Below are positions 25,001 through 36,624 of a stretch of DNA of 64,000 nt, one piece after another. Position 1 is the first letter of the stretch. Each line of letters starts with the position of its first letter. A program made the translations under genes and the position numbers. Below the pieces are notes generated by a model. The model did no database searches and was not told where the DNA came from. It was given only the letters and a program-made list of their open reading frames with translations. The stretch covers positions 22,701,146-22,765,145 of the forward strand of contig NC_052399.1 of assembly GCF_009389715.1 (NCBI RefSeq), in the 5' to 3' direction. This DNA comes from Phoenix dactylifera. Lineage: Eukaryota > Streptophyta > Magnoliopsida > Arecales > Arecaceae.

Positions 25001-28000
25001 TGCTTGCAGATCTGTGTTTATACTTGGGCATCTTTTATACTGTATTTTTTTTGTTCCTCCTTTGTTTCTGATACTAGTTCTTCCCTTTCTGCAAGTATCC
25101 TGGTTCTATTTCTGTAAGATTCTTATCTTGGAATTTGCCTTATGCAGTTTCCTCTTTCTATTTGTACCTTGGTATCTATTGGAGAAACCAGGGATGGAGA
25201 TTTCACAGATTCAGTTCAACTTGTCGATATTTTTCTCAAATGCACTATGTGCTTTAGCCTTGAATTTGTCTATATTTTTGGTAATTGGTAGAACTGGGGC
25301 AGTCACCATCCGTGTTGCTGGGGTACTCAAGGACTGGATATTAATTGCATTATCAACGATTGTATTTCCTGAATCTACTATTACCGGTCTTAATATAATT
25401 GGCTATGCAATTGGTAATTTTCTCAATGTTTTAGAGCAATCTTAGTCTACAACTACATTTTTTTTCCAAAGTATTCTCAATAAGCTTCAGTTGTTCATTT
25501 ATGAGTATGCTTTGCTTCAGCTCTTTGTGGTGTTGTCATGTACAACTATTTGAAGGTTAAGGATGTCCGAGCGTCAAATCAACTTCCTGCAGATAGCATC
25601 CCTGAAAGATCTACAAAGGTGACAAATACTAAATCCCATTGATTTTAATCTTTCTATTGCTTCCAGCAGAACAAGTTAATTTGCCTACAAGTGTCAACTT
25701 TATCTGGAAACTTTCCCTTATTGTATTTGTCTATACTACACTGCCAATAGAATCGGATCATGTGCGCCCCCCACTCCGACCCAAAAAAAAACCAATTTGT
25801 ATTATCTAATCTAATTACTAAGCAGATGTAGCATTGAGAAAGAAAATGTTTTTAAATTTCCGCTTGGTTGAAGTTGAAATCTTCAAGTGTACCACAATTG
25901 AAGTTACCATACTTCTCGATATGTGTCCTGCAGTGCTGACTGATCAGCATGAGGCTTTTAGATCCTTAACATTTTGGTTTTAAGATTTTGATTTAGTGGA
26001 GATTCTATGGAATCTATGGATTTTCTCCGAAGTGAGTTTTTTTATGTAAGTTTTCAGAAGAAAAGCTTTCTATTTTGATAAAAAAGACCAAAAAATTGTA
26101 ACATGGAAATGGTTGGGCATGCAAAAAAATATTTTTAAAGTATTATAGAATATCAACAGAAAAGCTGATGGACACTTAAGTCTTGCTTCAAATTAAGGCA
26201 TGGGCGGGTATGTTTGATTTTTGATCATATCTTCAATATTGTGGGCGCACCCAATCTCATTTACTACACATTCATTTTGTTTTGATTTTGTGTGAAAGTT
26301 TCACATTTTTCTGCCTGACAGCCGTCTTATGAAATAGTGTAGTCACCAAATCTCATTGGAATACTCCAGTTTAATATGCTTGTAAGTTGTAAGTGTTATA
26401 TCCTCAGATATGGTTCATCATAGAGATTTTTCCCTCGTGTGTTAAAGATGGTGTAAACAAAAACAAAGTTTTATTAAAATGCTTTAGTTAGTCAGCAAAA
26501 CATTTTAAGAAAATATTTTTTGGTCTTGGTTTCAGAACTCCTCTTAACCCAGTTGCTTTCTAGTCTCTATCCAGGTGCGAGACTTCTTGTTAACTGGTGC
26601 TTAACTAGTATTTCAAATTTTTATAAAATAATCTTTTGATTAGTGACTATATTTTCTGTCCCTATATGTGCATGATTATCATAATTTTCTGAAAATATTA
26701 TCCTTTAGTAAAATAACCAAGTTTCGCAGTTTTTTCCTCCATAGATTTTATAAGAATTTTATTGATCCTGTCCAACCTATTTGCTTAATTTGGTTGTTTA
26801 CCATTTGCTTCTTCTGTAGTTGTTTGACTAGAAAGCAATACAAACAACATATAACCAAAGAACTAGAGGAACTCATTAACTGTTTTCGTAGAAAGATAAC
26901 TAGATAGGAAAGCCTTGTCCTGATTACATTGTTTTTAAAATTGTCCAAATAGTAACTAAATATCATTCTAACCAAGCACTGTTTTCTGATCATTCAATAC
27001 AACACAAGGCCTGTTTTCTATGAAGGCCTTCTCTAAATCTTTTTGTTGCAGAAGTGTGCCATTATAATAATAGGCCATCCATTACTGGGTATTCTCATAC
27101 CTTTCAGATCTATACTTTAAACATTCTTATTTAGGCAATTCTCATTCTTTGTGCCCCCACTACATTCATCGTCCGATATTGGTAGCCTTTTTGCCTTCTT
27201 TACTGTGAATGTTATAAAAGAAGTCTACCATTAAGCAGTTAAAAAGCTTACCAGCCATATGATATCAGAGATTGTCCCATTGTTATCTAGGTGCCTGCGA
27301 TAGCTTGCTGTCATTAAAGCTATGCTGAATGCCTTCTAATTCCTAATTAATCTACTAACATTTTGTGCCAACCGTGCAAATTGTACATGGCAGTTGATTC
27401 TATTCAATTATTTTTAGTGTTGCATCAGATGAAGGGGTACAATGGTAAGTTTTGATATAGGGGGTAGGCTTCATCTCAAAGCATAAATAAACTGAAAAGT
27501 GAAAACATACGTCGATACATCAATGAAAATATTCGTACCTGCATGAAGTGATGAGTTGCAATACACCAAGAACAAGGTGGGGTGGTGGCATACATGTTTC
27601 TTCTTTAACGTTATAAGGAATCGAGTCTTGTTCTGCTTTGGAGAACAGAATATCACATTGGTAATTATCAATCAGCTAGTTGGCATATGATTGCGCCATT
27701 CAGTTAAAATTGTTCTTTCAAACTTCGACAACTGCATATATACACTTTCAAGAACAAATGGTTCTTGGCAGGACACCCTATTGTTGCATGCACTTGAGCT
27801 AATGTTACCATTAAAGTTTGGTTGCTTATGAATTGATCATCTAAATTTATTTTTGGGACCAATTCATAGGGGACTAGGAAATTGAGAGCTTTTGACAGAA
27901 TATTCACAAACAATGATGGATCCTGACTGCAAGTTTAATTGAGAGCTTTTGACAGAATATTCAAACTGCGATGTATCCTGATTGCAAGTTCTTAGTGTCT

Positions 28001-28275
28001 ACAGTGTATGGACAAGTCTTGTTGGTTAAGAAAATATTGCGCGTCTTCTAATGCTTGCATTGGGTTTCATGGCTTCCAACTGTCTGCAGGAGTGGAAGTT
28101 GGATAAGAAGTCATTGGATATATATACTGATGATGGTAACAACAGCAACAATGTGGGAAACAAAGCTGGTTCTGCTGCTTCGGAGTCAATTGTGGTGGAT
28201 GAAGAAGCACCCCTTCTTCCATCATCCAGATTGTCATACGTTGGTAGAAGCCAAGTGAGCAGCCACACTGCATAG
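16017..28275 (+). CDS. KD-group sugar-phosphate/phosphate translocator-like protein, 382 aa, nine coding exons
   Basis: Coding exons: 16017-16100, 17479-17586, 21570-21601, 21672-21722, 22371-22432, 22528-22789, 25148-25413, 25521-25618 and 28090-28275. All have GT-AG borders, and the total of 1149 nt is in frame. The product follows the Arabidopsis At1g48230/At3g17430 type of triose-phosphate-translocator (TPT/EamA) protein. Cues are MISKQLLLTYFYLL at the N-terminus, HISVAFIQMLKAL, SSYGEIHF, GIFAEALRLVLTQVLLQ, GAVTIRVAGVLKDW and FPESTITGLN. The KD pair in VLKDW marks the KD subgroup. I expect about ten membrane helices, an acidic cytosolic tail and an endomembrane location. The substrate is unknown for the subgroup. 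The start is fixed by the family N-terminus. A 12.4-kb retrotransposon lies just upstream, probably in a leader intron. Confidence 0.95.
17587..21569 (+). other. large intron of the translocator gene (about 4 kb)
   Basis: It separates coding exons 2 and 3. Apart from the MITE at 18796-19508 it is AT-rich with T-tracts, and I saw no second coding signal. The ORFs in it are short and uninformative. Confidence 0.7.
18796..19508. mobile_element. Tourist-like (PIF/Harbinger) MITE copy A
   Basis: A 713-bp element with imperfect terminal inverted repeats (GGCTATGTTTGGTAAAGC on the left, matching GGCCTTGTCAGGGATTAC on the reverse strand at the right). It is bounded by TAA on both sides (18793-18795, 19509-19511), as expected for PIF/Harbinger. 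The core (about 19030-19330) is almost pure A+T. It has no transposase. It sits in an intron of the translocator gene and has a partner copy at 28499. Confidence 0.75.
23245..23900 (+). mobile_element. LINE ORF2 relic in intron 6
   Basis: The sequence encodes MWRDFSCKGKGVEKRQ, LSKKRG and DLNLALLGTSAWEIKV. This matches the end of a plant LINE reverse transcriptase, usually of the form 'FLW-G...KKGGLG...LNLALLGKW'. It is followed by frame-broken sequence. It lies in the 2.4-kb intron between coding exons 6 and 7, in the same orientation as the gene, and is old. Confidence 0.55.
27881..27994 (+). repeat. 57-bp tandem duplication in the last intron
   Basis: ATTGAGAGCTTTTGACAGAA recurs at 27881 and 27938, and the surrounding 57 bp is duplicated with a few changes. 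It lies about 100 bp before the final coding exon. No function is apparent. Confidence 0.8.
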
Positions 28276-28498
28276 TCCAATACATGGTCGTTTCCCCCCT
28301 CCCCCCTAAAAAATGCATTTTTTTTGCAGAGAAATTGAATCTAGGAGCAGAAGAATTGCATCCTGAAGTTTGATACTAAAATGATTCATCGGACATTTTA
28401 GTAGTTTTTTTTTTTTTTATTATTGGTTATGATTCAATAGAAACAGTGTGGGAGAACATAGGGAGTTTTTGGGCTCTATCATGTGAACAAGGGAGGTA
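28276..28498 (+). other. 3' flank of the translocator gene
   Basis: A T-rich stretch follows the TAG stop at 28273-28275. It probably contains the 3' untranslated region. No clear AATAAA signal was found. Confidence 0.4.
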
Positions 28499-29611
28499 GG
28501 CTCTGTTTGGGGTTACTGTTGGCAGTAGAGCTTTTGGAAGTCTGAGTTTTTATAAAACTTATTTGCTTTTTGGTAATTACATTTTTAAAGTGTAACATAT
28601 GTTTCGTAACTAAAATGAAAAAGTGCTTTTAAAATGATAAAATGGTAATAAAGAATGTTACATAGTATTGCATAGTAAAGTATAATATAATATAATATAA
28701 TATTACATATTATTACATTTTAATATATTATTATTTTGTACAATATTATTATAATATAGTATAATATAATATTGAATACTATAGAATAACAATATAACAT
28801 AATATACTATGATATGATATAATTTATTAGTACAATATTACTACAATATAATATAATTATGACATAATATAATATTATATTAGATAATAATATTATGATA
28901 TAATATAATAATATAATAATATAATTTAATAGATTAGAATCTAAACTAATAATAGATTGCAATATAATAGATTATGTTATATTCTTGTATAACATTATTA
29001 TATTATTATTAAATTGTATTATTGTAATACAATAATATTATATTATATTATATTATATGTTTATATCATAATAATATAACATTATTATAATATAATCGTA
29101 TAATATAATATATCTTGTTATTTTAATAATAGATGATGATGATATATTATATTATCATAACATAACTATTATTTTAATAATAATATAATATTATGATTGT
29201 AATAATGTCATTATGCTTATAATATAATATAAAAATAGATTATATTATAATTATATATTACTACAATAATATAATATATTATTGTATTATAATATATATA
29301 AAAATATAATTTAATATTTTTATTAATTTATTATTATATTATATTTATAGTCTAATAATATATTATGATATGATATAATATAAAATGTAATTATGAGATT
29401 TGTAGGTAGGCATTTTGGTCATTAGAAAAATTTTATTAAAATCAAAACAGCTTTCCGACGTTGGCTAGAAAATACTTTTGGAGAGCTCCAAAATAGAGCT
29501 TTTTTTAAATAGACTTTTTCAGCTTTCAAACAGAGCTAAAACTGCTTGATATTTTATCAAGCACCACTATAAGTGCTTTCTAGCCCACTAAAAGCTTTGC
29601 TAAATGGGGTC
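28499..29611. mobile_element. Tourist-like (PIF/Harbinger) MITE copy B, inverted relative to copy A
   Basis: Its left end (GGCTCTGTTTGGGGTTACTG, then GTAGAGCTTTTGG) is the reverse complement of the right end of copy A. Its right end matches the left end of copy A. Flanks are GTA on the left and TTA on the right, close to a TTA target duplication. The A+T-only core (about 28670-29400) is roughly twice as long as in copy A. No coding capacity. Confidence 0.7.
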
Positions 29612-30386
29612 TTATTGATCATCCATAAAAGTTGTCCTTTTGTAAGTATACCAGATAATTTTTTACTTATCGGTTCATTTCTCTTTTTTCCATCGTGAAG
29701 GCGGTAGGCCTATAAACTAATTTTATCAAAAAAATTCAACTTTGTTTCAAGAATGAGCGGTTCAAATGAAGGTTCTACTTTGTCATGTTCCTTTGCTGGG
29801 TTCTTCTAATTTATGCTTGAGGAGTTTGTCAAGGTAGAACGAATTCAATTTTCTGTTTACTCATTTGGATTATAATGAATGTTGTTCTAATTTTATCATA
29901 ATTTGAGTCATTTTTGCTCAATTTAAATCAAAGATTTCCAAAGCCGGCTCTTGCTAAGCAAGTCAGTTCACAATAAGAATGTTGATAAATTGCAACAATA
30001 TCATATGTTGCAATTATCAGAATGCAAGTAACCGTTGATGCATAAAAATGTCGGATCAGAAATGAGCAGCACTAGTTTGCCAATCATATAAGCCGGCAGT
30101 TTTATGTACATGTATATCCACAATGGCCTGTCCAGAACTCTTAATATTGACAGAGAAAAATCACTTTTTATGAATCCAAGTAAATTCCTTAAGCTTACCA
30201 TGTATTCTTTGATAAAATTTAAAATACGATTGCATATATTTTACTTGACTGTAATGTCAGACGTTGGAATTCCAAGTTTCATTCTATTTATGCAGCTCAA
30301 GTGTACCATACATGATTGAATCTTACGGAACCTTTGTATTGCTAAAAAAACTTCACACTGTGTTGATGTTTACAACAACATTTAAG
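29612..30386. other. intergenic, nothing recognised
   Basis: AT-rich sequence with short ORFs on both strands, none of which resembles a known protein. Confidence 0.6.
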
Positions 30387-31620
30387 GCTGGGTCGGGTTG
30401 ACTTATGATCCGACCCAACTTGATCCGTTTTGGAGGACCTATGAGGTCGGATCGAATTCTAAAATTTGAAACGTTCTATTTTCTAGGTCAGGCTTAGATT
30501 TATTGAATTCAGACTCGATCCGACTCAGTTAAAATTTAAATAATTTTGGATTTTCAATCTTATGACCCGATCCGATTTGAATCTATAAAATTAGTTATTT
30601 GTAGAAACAAAAAGGATTGCATTATTATAAAAATAATTAATAGAGCTGCTGATGACTAAACACCCGAACATAACAGAAAAATTGTAACATATATAGCACA
30701 CTAATTAACAAAACAGTACCAGAAATATCAGATACTAAAGGTCCTTGTAAGCCAGCTTTTAAGGCATATGTGGCAGCCCAATGCGCCACTTGATTCTTTA
30801 TGCTGGAGGTGCGAGAGGCTCGAATTGCAAAACAAGACTACGTCCAACACAAAATATCCTGCATAGAGATAATAGCCATTGAATCCCCCTCGATCCAAAT
30901 CTGCGAAGCTTGGAACTTCATTATAGCACATTTAAAACCTTCTCGCAATCCCAGTAACTTTGCGTATGGAACAAAACATTGAGGGAGGGGGCGTCCAGCC
31001 ACCCACATCAGCCAGCTTGAATGATCTCATAGGATAAATCTTGCTGTTGCTGTCAAACCTCTTATGGCTCCATCAAAATTCAGTTTCAAGACACCAAGGG
31101 GACTTGAAAACCAGGAGAAGGGCCAACAAGTTCTATAATATTTTTCCAGTTCGTTGACTGTGTATGAACATAAACTTGAGCACTAGGGGAATCATCATTC
31201 AGCAAGTAACACAAAATATTCCTTCCCATTATTCATATATTCGCTGATGATGAAACCTCACATGTTGGCATGTCCCCACAGTTTACGAGGATGAGTACAA
31301 TAAAAGTGCTAGCCTTTGATTTTGGAATAATAATTGTTATCACTACAATAATAGCTGTCATCTAATATAAATTTTTCCGTCAAGACCCAAATCCGAACTG
31401 GACCCAAATCGGATCCGAATTTATTGGATTGGGTCCGGGTTATACATGGACCCAACTAGATCTGAATGATCCGTTGGTTCAAAAATTGTAACCATGGACC
31501 CGATCCGACCAGACCTGATCTTCTATTAGGTTGTATCTTGGTCCAATATTAGGACCTAAACAAGAAATCAGATTGGGTCAAGGTCACTCATGACCTGGTC
31601 TGACCCGACCCATTTGCGTT
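30387..31620. repeat. possible foldback element with GGGTCGGGT-rich arms
   Basis: The left arm (30387-30590) and right arm (31375-31620) are both rich in TGGGTCGGGT/GATCCGACCC-type words. They lie roughly inverted to each other, the outermost parts reading GGGTCGGGTTGACTTATGA and, on the reverse strand, GGGTCGGGTCAGACCAGGT. A LINE piece lies between. This could be a foldback transposon or two fragments of one dispersed repeat. Confidence 0.35.
30715..31120 (-). pseudogene. LINE ORF2 RNase H relic
   Basis: Reading the minus strand gives LKLNFDGAIRG, SSWLMWVAGRPLPQ, LLGLREGFKCAIM and IWIEGDSMAIISMQ. These are the D, E and D blocks of a plant LINE type-1 RNase H (RVT_3). At least two in-frame stops interrupt it (after RFIL and after ILCWT). 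Neither a poly(A) tail nor target duplications were found, so it is an old fragment enclosed by the GGGTCGGGT-rich arms. Confidence 0.75.
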
Positions 31621-33292
31621 CCTAGCTGGATTCCATTTTGATATTATCTACATCTGGAATGAAGGTTAGTTTGATGTATCGATACTTAGTACGTCCCCCG
31701 GACCATATATTGGTTCAACCAATACAGTACATCAGTACATATTTATATGGTTTACCATATAATTTAACTAAATCTCAATCCTAAACTAATTATGATTGGC
31801 TACAAGAATGCTTTCCTCTCTTTGGAACTGTACTTTCTAAAAGATGTAGCAGCATCGAGTTTTTATTTCTAGTTCATCTTATATGATTTTTGGTCTATCT
31901 CAACTCTCTTTCTCTTATATACATATCAAATTACTCTTTTATATTGGTACATCTCTCGGGTTGTAACGTACATGTCTAAGTTATTTAAGTTATGTTTCTT
32001 TTAATTTATCTTTAATTGGTATCATCTCTACTTTTCTTTGGATGACTTCATTCCTTGTTTTATTTTTCCTTGAATAATTATTTCCATCTCAACATTTTTA
32101 TTTTCGTCACACTCTTGTGTGCATATTATTTTCTAACTGCCGAACATTCCATACCATAAAGCATACTTAATCATGCCCGTCCTATAAAATTCTTCCTTCA
32201 ACTTAACAGATATCCTTCAATCACATAATATCCCAGCTGTGCTTCTCTATTTTATCTGGCCTACTTTAAGTCTATAGATAACAGAGTTTTCACTCTCTCC
32301 TTTCTTATGATTATTGGGAGTTTTATGATTCTTGGATTTCACTCCACCTTCATCGTTATTTTTAATTTTACTAAAAGTACATTTAATATATTTCGTCTTG
32401 GTCATATTTAACCTACTATGTCACCTGTTGATAATATACTTATTAATAATGAACTTAAAAATATTTTTATTTAGTGAAAATGGTGAACTGCTGATCACTC
32501 TTTCACCATAACTATAATTTTCCACCTGAATATTAGGTTGGTGATCATTCCTCTCTTGTAATCTAGGTTCAATTCTTGGTTTGTATTATCCCCATTCCCC
32601 CAACGTTCACTCCAAATATGAGCAATAATTCCCTCGATTGAAAATCTAAAATAGGAGTCTCTATCTAGTCCATATATTTATATATCCGGTGAGGCTTCAT
32701 CCCTAGTTTCATAGTTTTTATTGTTAGTAGTACCAGCAGCAACAGCAATACCAGTAGCAGTAGCTATCTTTCCATTCCTTGTGATTGAACTTGGATAGAA
32801 TACACATAAATTATTGTTGGGATGGAAGATCTTTAACCTCCCTGCAGTGCATGTATATTCTAGCAATGCACCAGCCTTCATGCATATAGACTCGGATCAG
32901 ATAAGTTGATAACAGCCATTTTCTCTATCATGATGGCATATATATAATAAATTTTAAAGCTTAAATTATATGGGGGTATTGACATTTCTTGAAACATTGA
33001 TCCAATAATGTAACGCACATGCAAAGCATATAAAGGCAAATGCATTCTTATTTGATTACAACCATTTTTATTTTTTATGTAATTCATAGATATTTTACTC
33101 GGGTCTTTGGAGGTATGCTCCTTCATTCTCTTGGAGCAACAATAAAGCTATAAATAGTAGTAATTATAAAAGTAGGAAAATCTCGAATTAGATCCAAAAT
33201 TGACGGGTTGGCGTGAGCTTATCCATGCGATTATGCACTCTTCAAATAGGAATCAATTTTCTGGCCTAACTTTCACAAATAGGTACAAAAGC
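31621..33292. other. intergenic, nothing recognised
   Basis: T-rich, low-complexity DNA. Short ORFs on both strands show no family features. Confidence 0.6.
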
Positions 33293-33866
33293 TTCTACAA
33301 TCGCACCCTCTCAGCTAATTCGCAAGGGTCAGTATGGAGGTCCCACCTCAGGGCTAGCTACATGTTATTGCAAGGCGACAATGATTCCTTTCACGAGCTT
33401 CTCGATTTGAAAGAGATACCTGATATGAGATGCTTGTTTAGTTGTGTCCACATCGCACATTTTGCTTTCTAAAACAGCCAAAACGTATATTATCACAACT
33501 ACCATCTATTTAACTCCAATCCACGTTCCATGAGAACTCTCTCAATTTCTCTTCATAAGACTGCGAGAGAACGAGTCAACAATTTATGCCTAACAACTAG
33601 TTACTAATATGTAGCTGTTGCATGATGGTAGCATGCACAGTTACAATCTTAATGAGAGGCTGGATATCGGGATGTTGATGCATTACATGGACCTTAAAAT
33701 GGATAGAAAAGCTTGCATGAATCACACCATCACATAAGACAAATGTGTCCAACTTTCATATTAGTCATTGCACATTTGTGAATGCTAGGCGCGTTTGTCA
33801 CGCTCTGTGGTTAGATTGGCCGGCTTTTCAAACTTAGATCACTAGCCGAGCATCGGTGTCATGCTG
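33293..33866 (+). repeat. diverged duplication, copy 1
   Basis: Matches 35707-36228. Shared words in the same order include CTCTCAGCTAATTCGCAAGG, GCGACAATGATTCCTTTC, TCGATTTGAAAGAGATACC, AAGACTGCGAGAGAACGA, GAATCACACCATCAC and GACAAATGTGTCCAACTTTC. Gaps and substitutions show it is not recent. I see no coding signal. Confidence 0.85.
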
Positions 33867-35144
33867 ATCCCAACGGCATGATTCATATTAGATTTCTCAA
33901 AAGTAAATTTAATAAAATTCTGAACTCCATTCAAATATTCTTTGTTGGATCTCGACTTATTTATCTAACTTTTGTCCATGCTATTAGAATACTGGTTGTA
34001 ATGCAGCTTATCTAAAAAGAAACGACAAAATTAGTGACCAAGTGAAAAAGTGGAGGATAAGGAATATACAAATTCACCAAACATACTAGCCATTGATATC
34101 TCAAAGATTTAAATTTAATTATTTTTAATTATTTTTATAATATTTAACTTATATGCTTCAAGCTAAATGCAGGTAGTTGTTACATGGTTCATTCACGATA
34201 AATTCATCTATGGTAACTTTTGTTTATTGTTCTATGATTAACTATGCAGCCACTTTTGAGACACTAGGTCATGCAATTAGCAAGACATGATCACTGAACG
34301 TATGAGGATTCTTAGCTGGGTTTCGGCAATTTAGTTAAAGAAGAGTCTTCATGTCTCGTGACACAAGAAGACAATCAGCAATTCAAGCCCATATGGTGGA
34401 TACCTTGGAGTACTGTGGTCTCTTGTTGTTCCTGCTGTTGTATCATTCAAGAGATGATGCCTAATCATTTAAATGGAGCCAGGTGTATATACTTGGTTTT
34501 TGAGAGCTGGATTGTCCATGGGGTCTCGGAAAATGCAATAAATACATCCCATTCCAAATGAAATCAGATACTATCTCAATGATTCAATTTGATATTAACC
34601 ATTTTATTGTCAATGGATAACTCGCATGTAATCATGAGTAAAACCCTTCTCTTTTTCTTTGGCGTAAAAGATCGAAAGACCAAAGCATCGCTTGTAGACA
34701 CAAAAGCTAACTTGATTTTAAGATGTTGGATGCTAGAGCCATTTTGTGCTGTCAGATTAAGGGATTTTATTCTTGGCGACAAACAAGTTTGGTACCTGAG
34801 ACATGTCTGAGAACTTTGCAAGGACTAATTTATTTATTGCATTAGGGTTTTCTAAAATTCTAGGCAAAAATTTAAGTAAAGGCGAGACTCAAGCGAAGGT
34901 CTTTTGGAAACGTGTGAAACATCCACCCCCTATAGAAATTGTTTGCAAAAAATAGGACATAATAGGCAGTAAGAAAGATTGAAGATAAGACACACCACAG
35001 TTTCATAGTCTTAATTAATCATGATACTAAAAACCGCTTTCTTATTTGATTTTTACTAATTTTAGAAAAATAGAATATTAGGGCATCAAGCAATAACTCA
35101 AAAAGAAAATATTCTGGAAATAGAAAATTACTAGCGTAGAGGAA
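33867..35144. other. spacer between the duplicated segments, nothing recognised
   Basis: AT-rich sequence with small ORFs that match nothing I know. Confidence 0.6.
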
Positions 35145-35339
35145 GACCGGTTGAGATCCGCAACGAAAGAGGCAGTCGATCAAAGAAGGGCGTTCGGTTG
35201 GATCTTTGAAGAACACCGCAGATTGGCGGTAAATACGGGCAATGAGAAGGAGGAGAAAGAGAAGGAAGTTAGCAAAGGAGGAGGAGGCGATGAAGAGGGG
35301 GAGGAGGAGAAGGAGATTTGCGCGAAGAGGCGGAGGCGA

Positions 35340-35694
35340 AGCTCGACGAGTTAGTCGATCGATTTGGGTGCTAGAGAGGAAAGGGGGCTGAAAGGAGGAT
35401 GATAGGAATGCTGGGTCGGTCGGTCGATCGATTTGGAGAGATATATGGAATCCGATGACGTTTATAAGCGTCGTCTTCTTGTTAGCTTTGGACGATGCTT
35501 ATTCGCATTGTCTTATTATTTGTTCCTAACGACACTTACCAAAAAGCATTGAAAAATCCTTTTTCTTCACTTTCGATGCTTTGTACCGATACTAGTAAAA
35601 AGCGTCGGCAAATTTTGACGCGGTAACTAAATTATCGATACTTCTTTCTAGCATCAGCAAATCACAGTCGCGAAATTCTATTTTTTCTATAGTG
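35340..35694. mobile_element. CACTA (En/Spm) transposon terminus
   Basis: The right edge reads CTATTTTTTCTATAGTG, which on the reverse strand is CACTATAGAAAAAATAG, a CACTA-type terminal repeat. Next to it are spaced AAGCGTCG/AGCATCG-like words (about 35465-35650) that resemble the subterminal repeats of such elements. A purine-rich stretch at 35145-35345 may belong to it. I could not find the other terminus, so it is probably a fragment. Confidence 0.55.
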
Positions 35695-35706
35695 TGGGCA
35701 TCAAAG

Positions 35707-36228
35707 CATCCACAATCACGCCCCTCTCAGCTAATTCGCAAGGGTGAGTACTAGGTCCCACTTTAGGGCTACAAGGCGACAATGATTCCTTTCACGAGCT
35801 GATGTAGTTTCATGCTTCTAATTCTTCTCGATTTGAAAGAGATACCTGATATGACATGCTTGTTTGCGTCCATTTTTTTTGGGCACAATGTTTGTGCGCA
35901 TGGCACATTCTGCTTTCTGAAACAGCCGAAACGTTCCATAAGAACTCTCTCAATTTCCCCTCATAAGACTGCGAGAGAACGACTCAACAATTTCGCATCT
36001 TAATGAGAGGTTGGATATCGGGATGTTGATGCACTGCATGGACCATAAAATGGATATAAAAGCTTGCATGAATCACACCATCACGTAAGACAAATGTGTC
36101 CAACTTTCACACTAGTCGTTGCGCGCTTGTGCATGCAAGGCGCGTGCCACGCTGTGTGGTCGTTGAGCGCTTAGGTTGGCGGCTTTCCAAACTTTTGATC
36201 ACTGGCCGAGCATGGGTGTCACGCCAAG
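35707..36228 (+). repeat. diverged duplication, copy 2
   Basis: Second copy of the segment at 33293-33866. It follows the CACTA terminus directly and ends about 400 bp before the carrier gene's start codon, so it forms much of that gene's proximal upstream region. Confidence 0.85.
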
Positions 36229-36624
36229 GCACCAGAAAGGGCAATAGGGGTATGCCTCCATCGGCGACTACTACCTGTTTGGCCCCAGTCTTTAACATTC
36301 CGTGAGGACTCCTCTTTCCCCGCAAGAGAATTCGAGGCCATAAGCACCTCTGAACGAGGCACCATCCTCCACCACAGAACTAGGATTCCCTCATTTCTAA
36401 TGCCCACCACAAAGCTATTGATTCAGTTGAGTTGCTCCTGCTGAACTCGCTTACACAAGTAGAAGAGCCAAGGACATCTCATCCCTTCTCGGGCGCGAGT
36501 CTCTGTCTTATTCAACGGACGCTTGTCTACTCTTATCCGGACGCCCCTTGCATAGGTGAAAGCTAGAGCTAGACGATTGCAGGGGAACCAATCTACTCTC
36601 CTTGTCTTCCCATTGGAGGATAGC
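36229..36624 (+). promoter_or_regulatory. upstream region of the BTL-type carrier gene
   Basis: About 400 bp of unduplicated sequence before the chosen ATG, more GC-rich than its surroundings and likely to hold the promoter and leader. I could not identify a clear TATA box. An in-frame upstream ATG at 36556 would add 23 residues. Confidence 0.4.
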
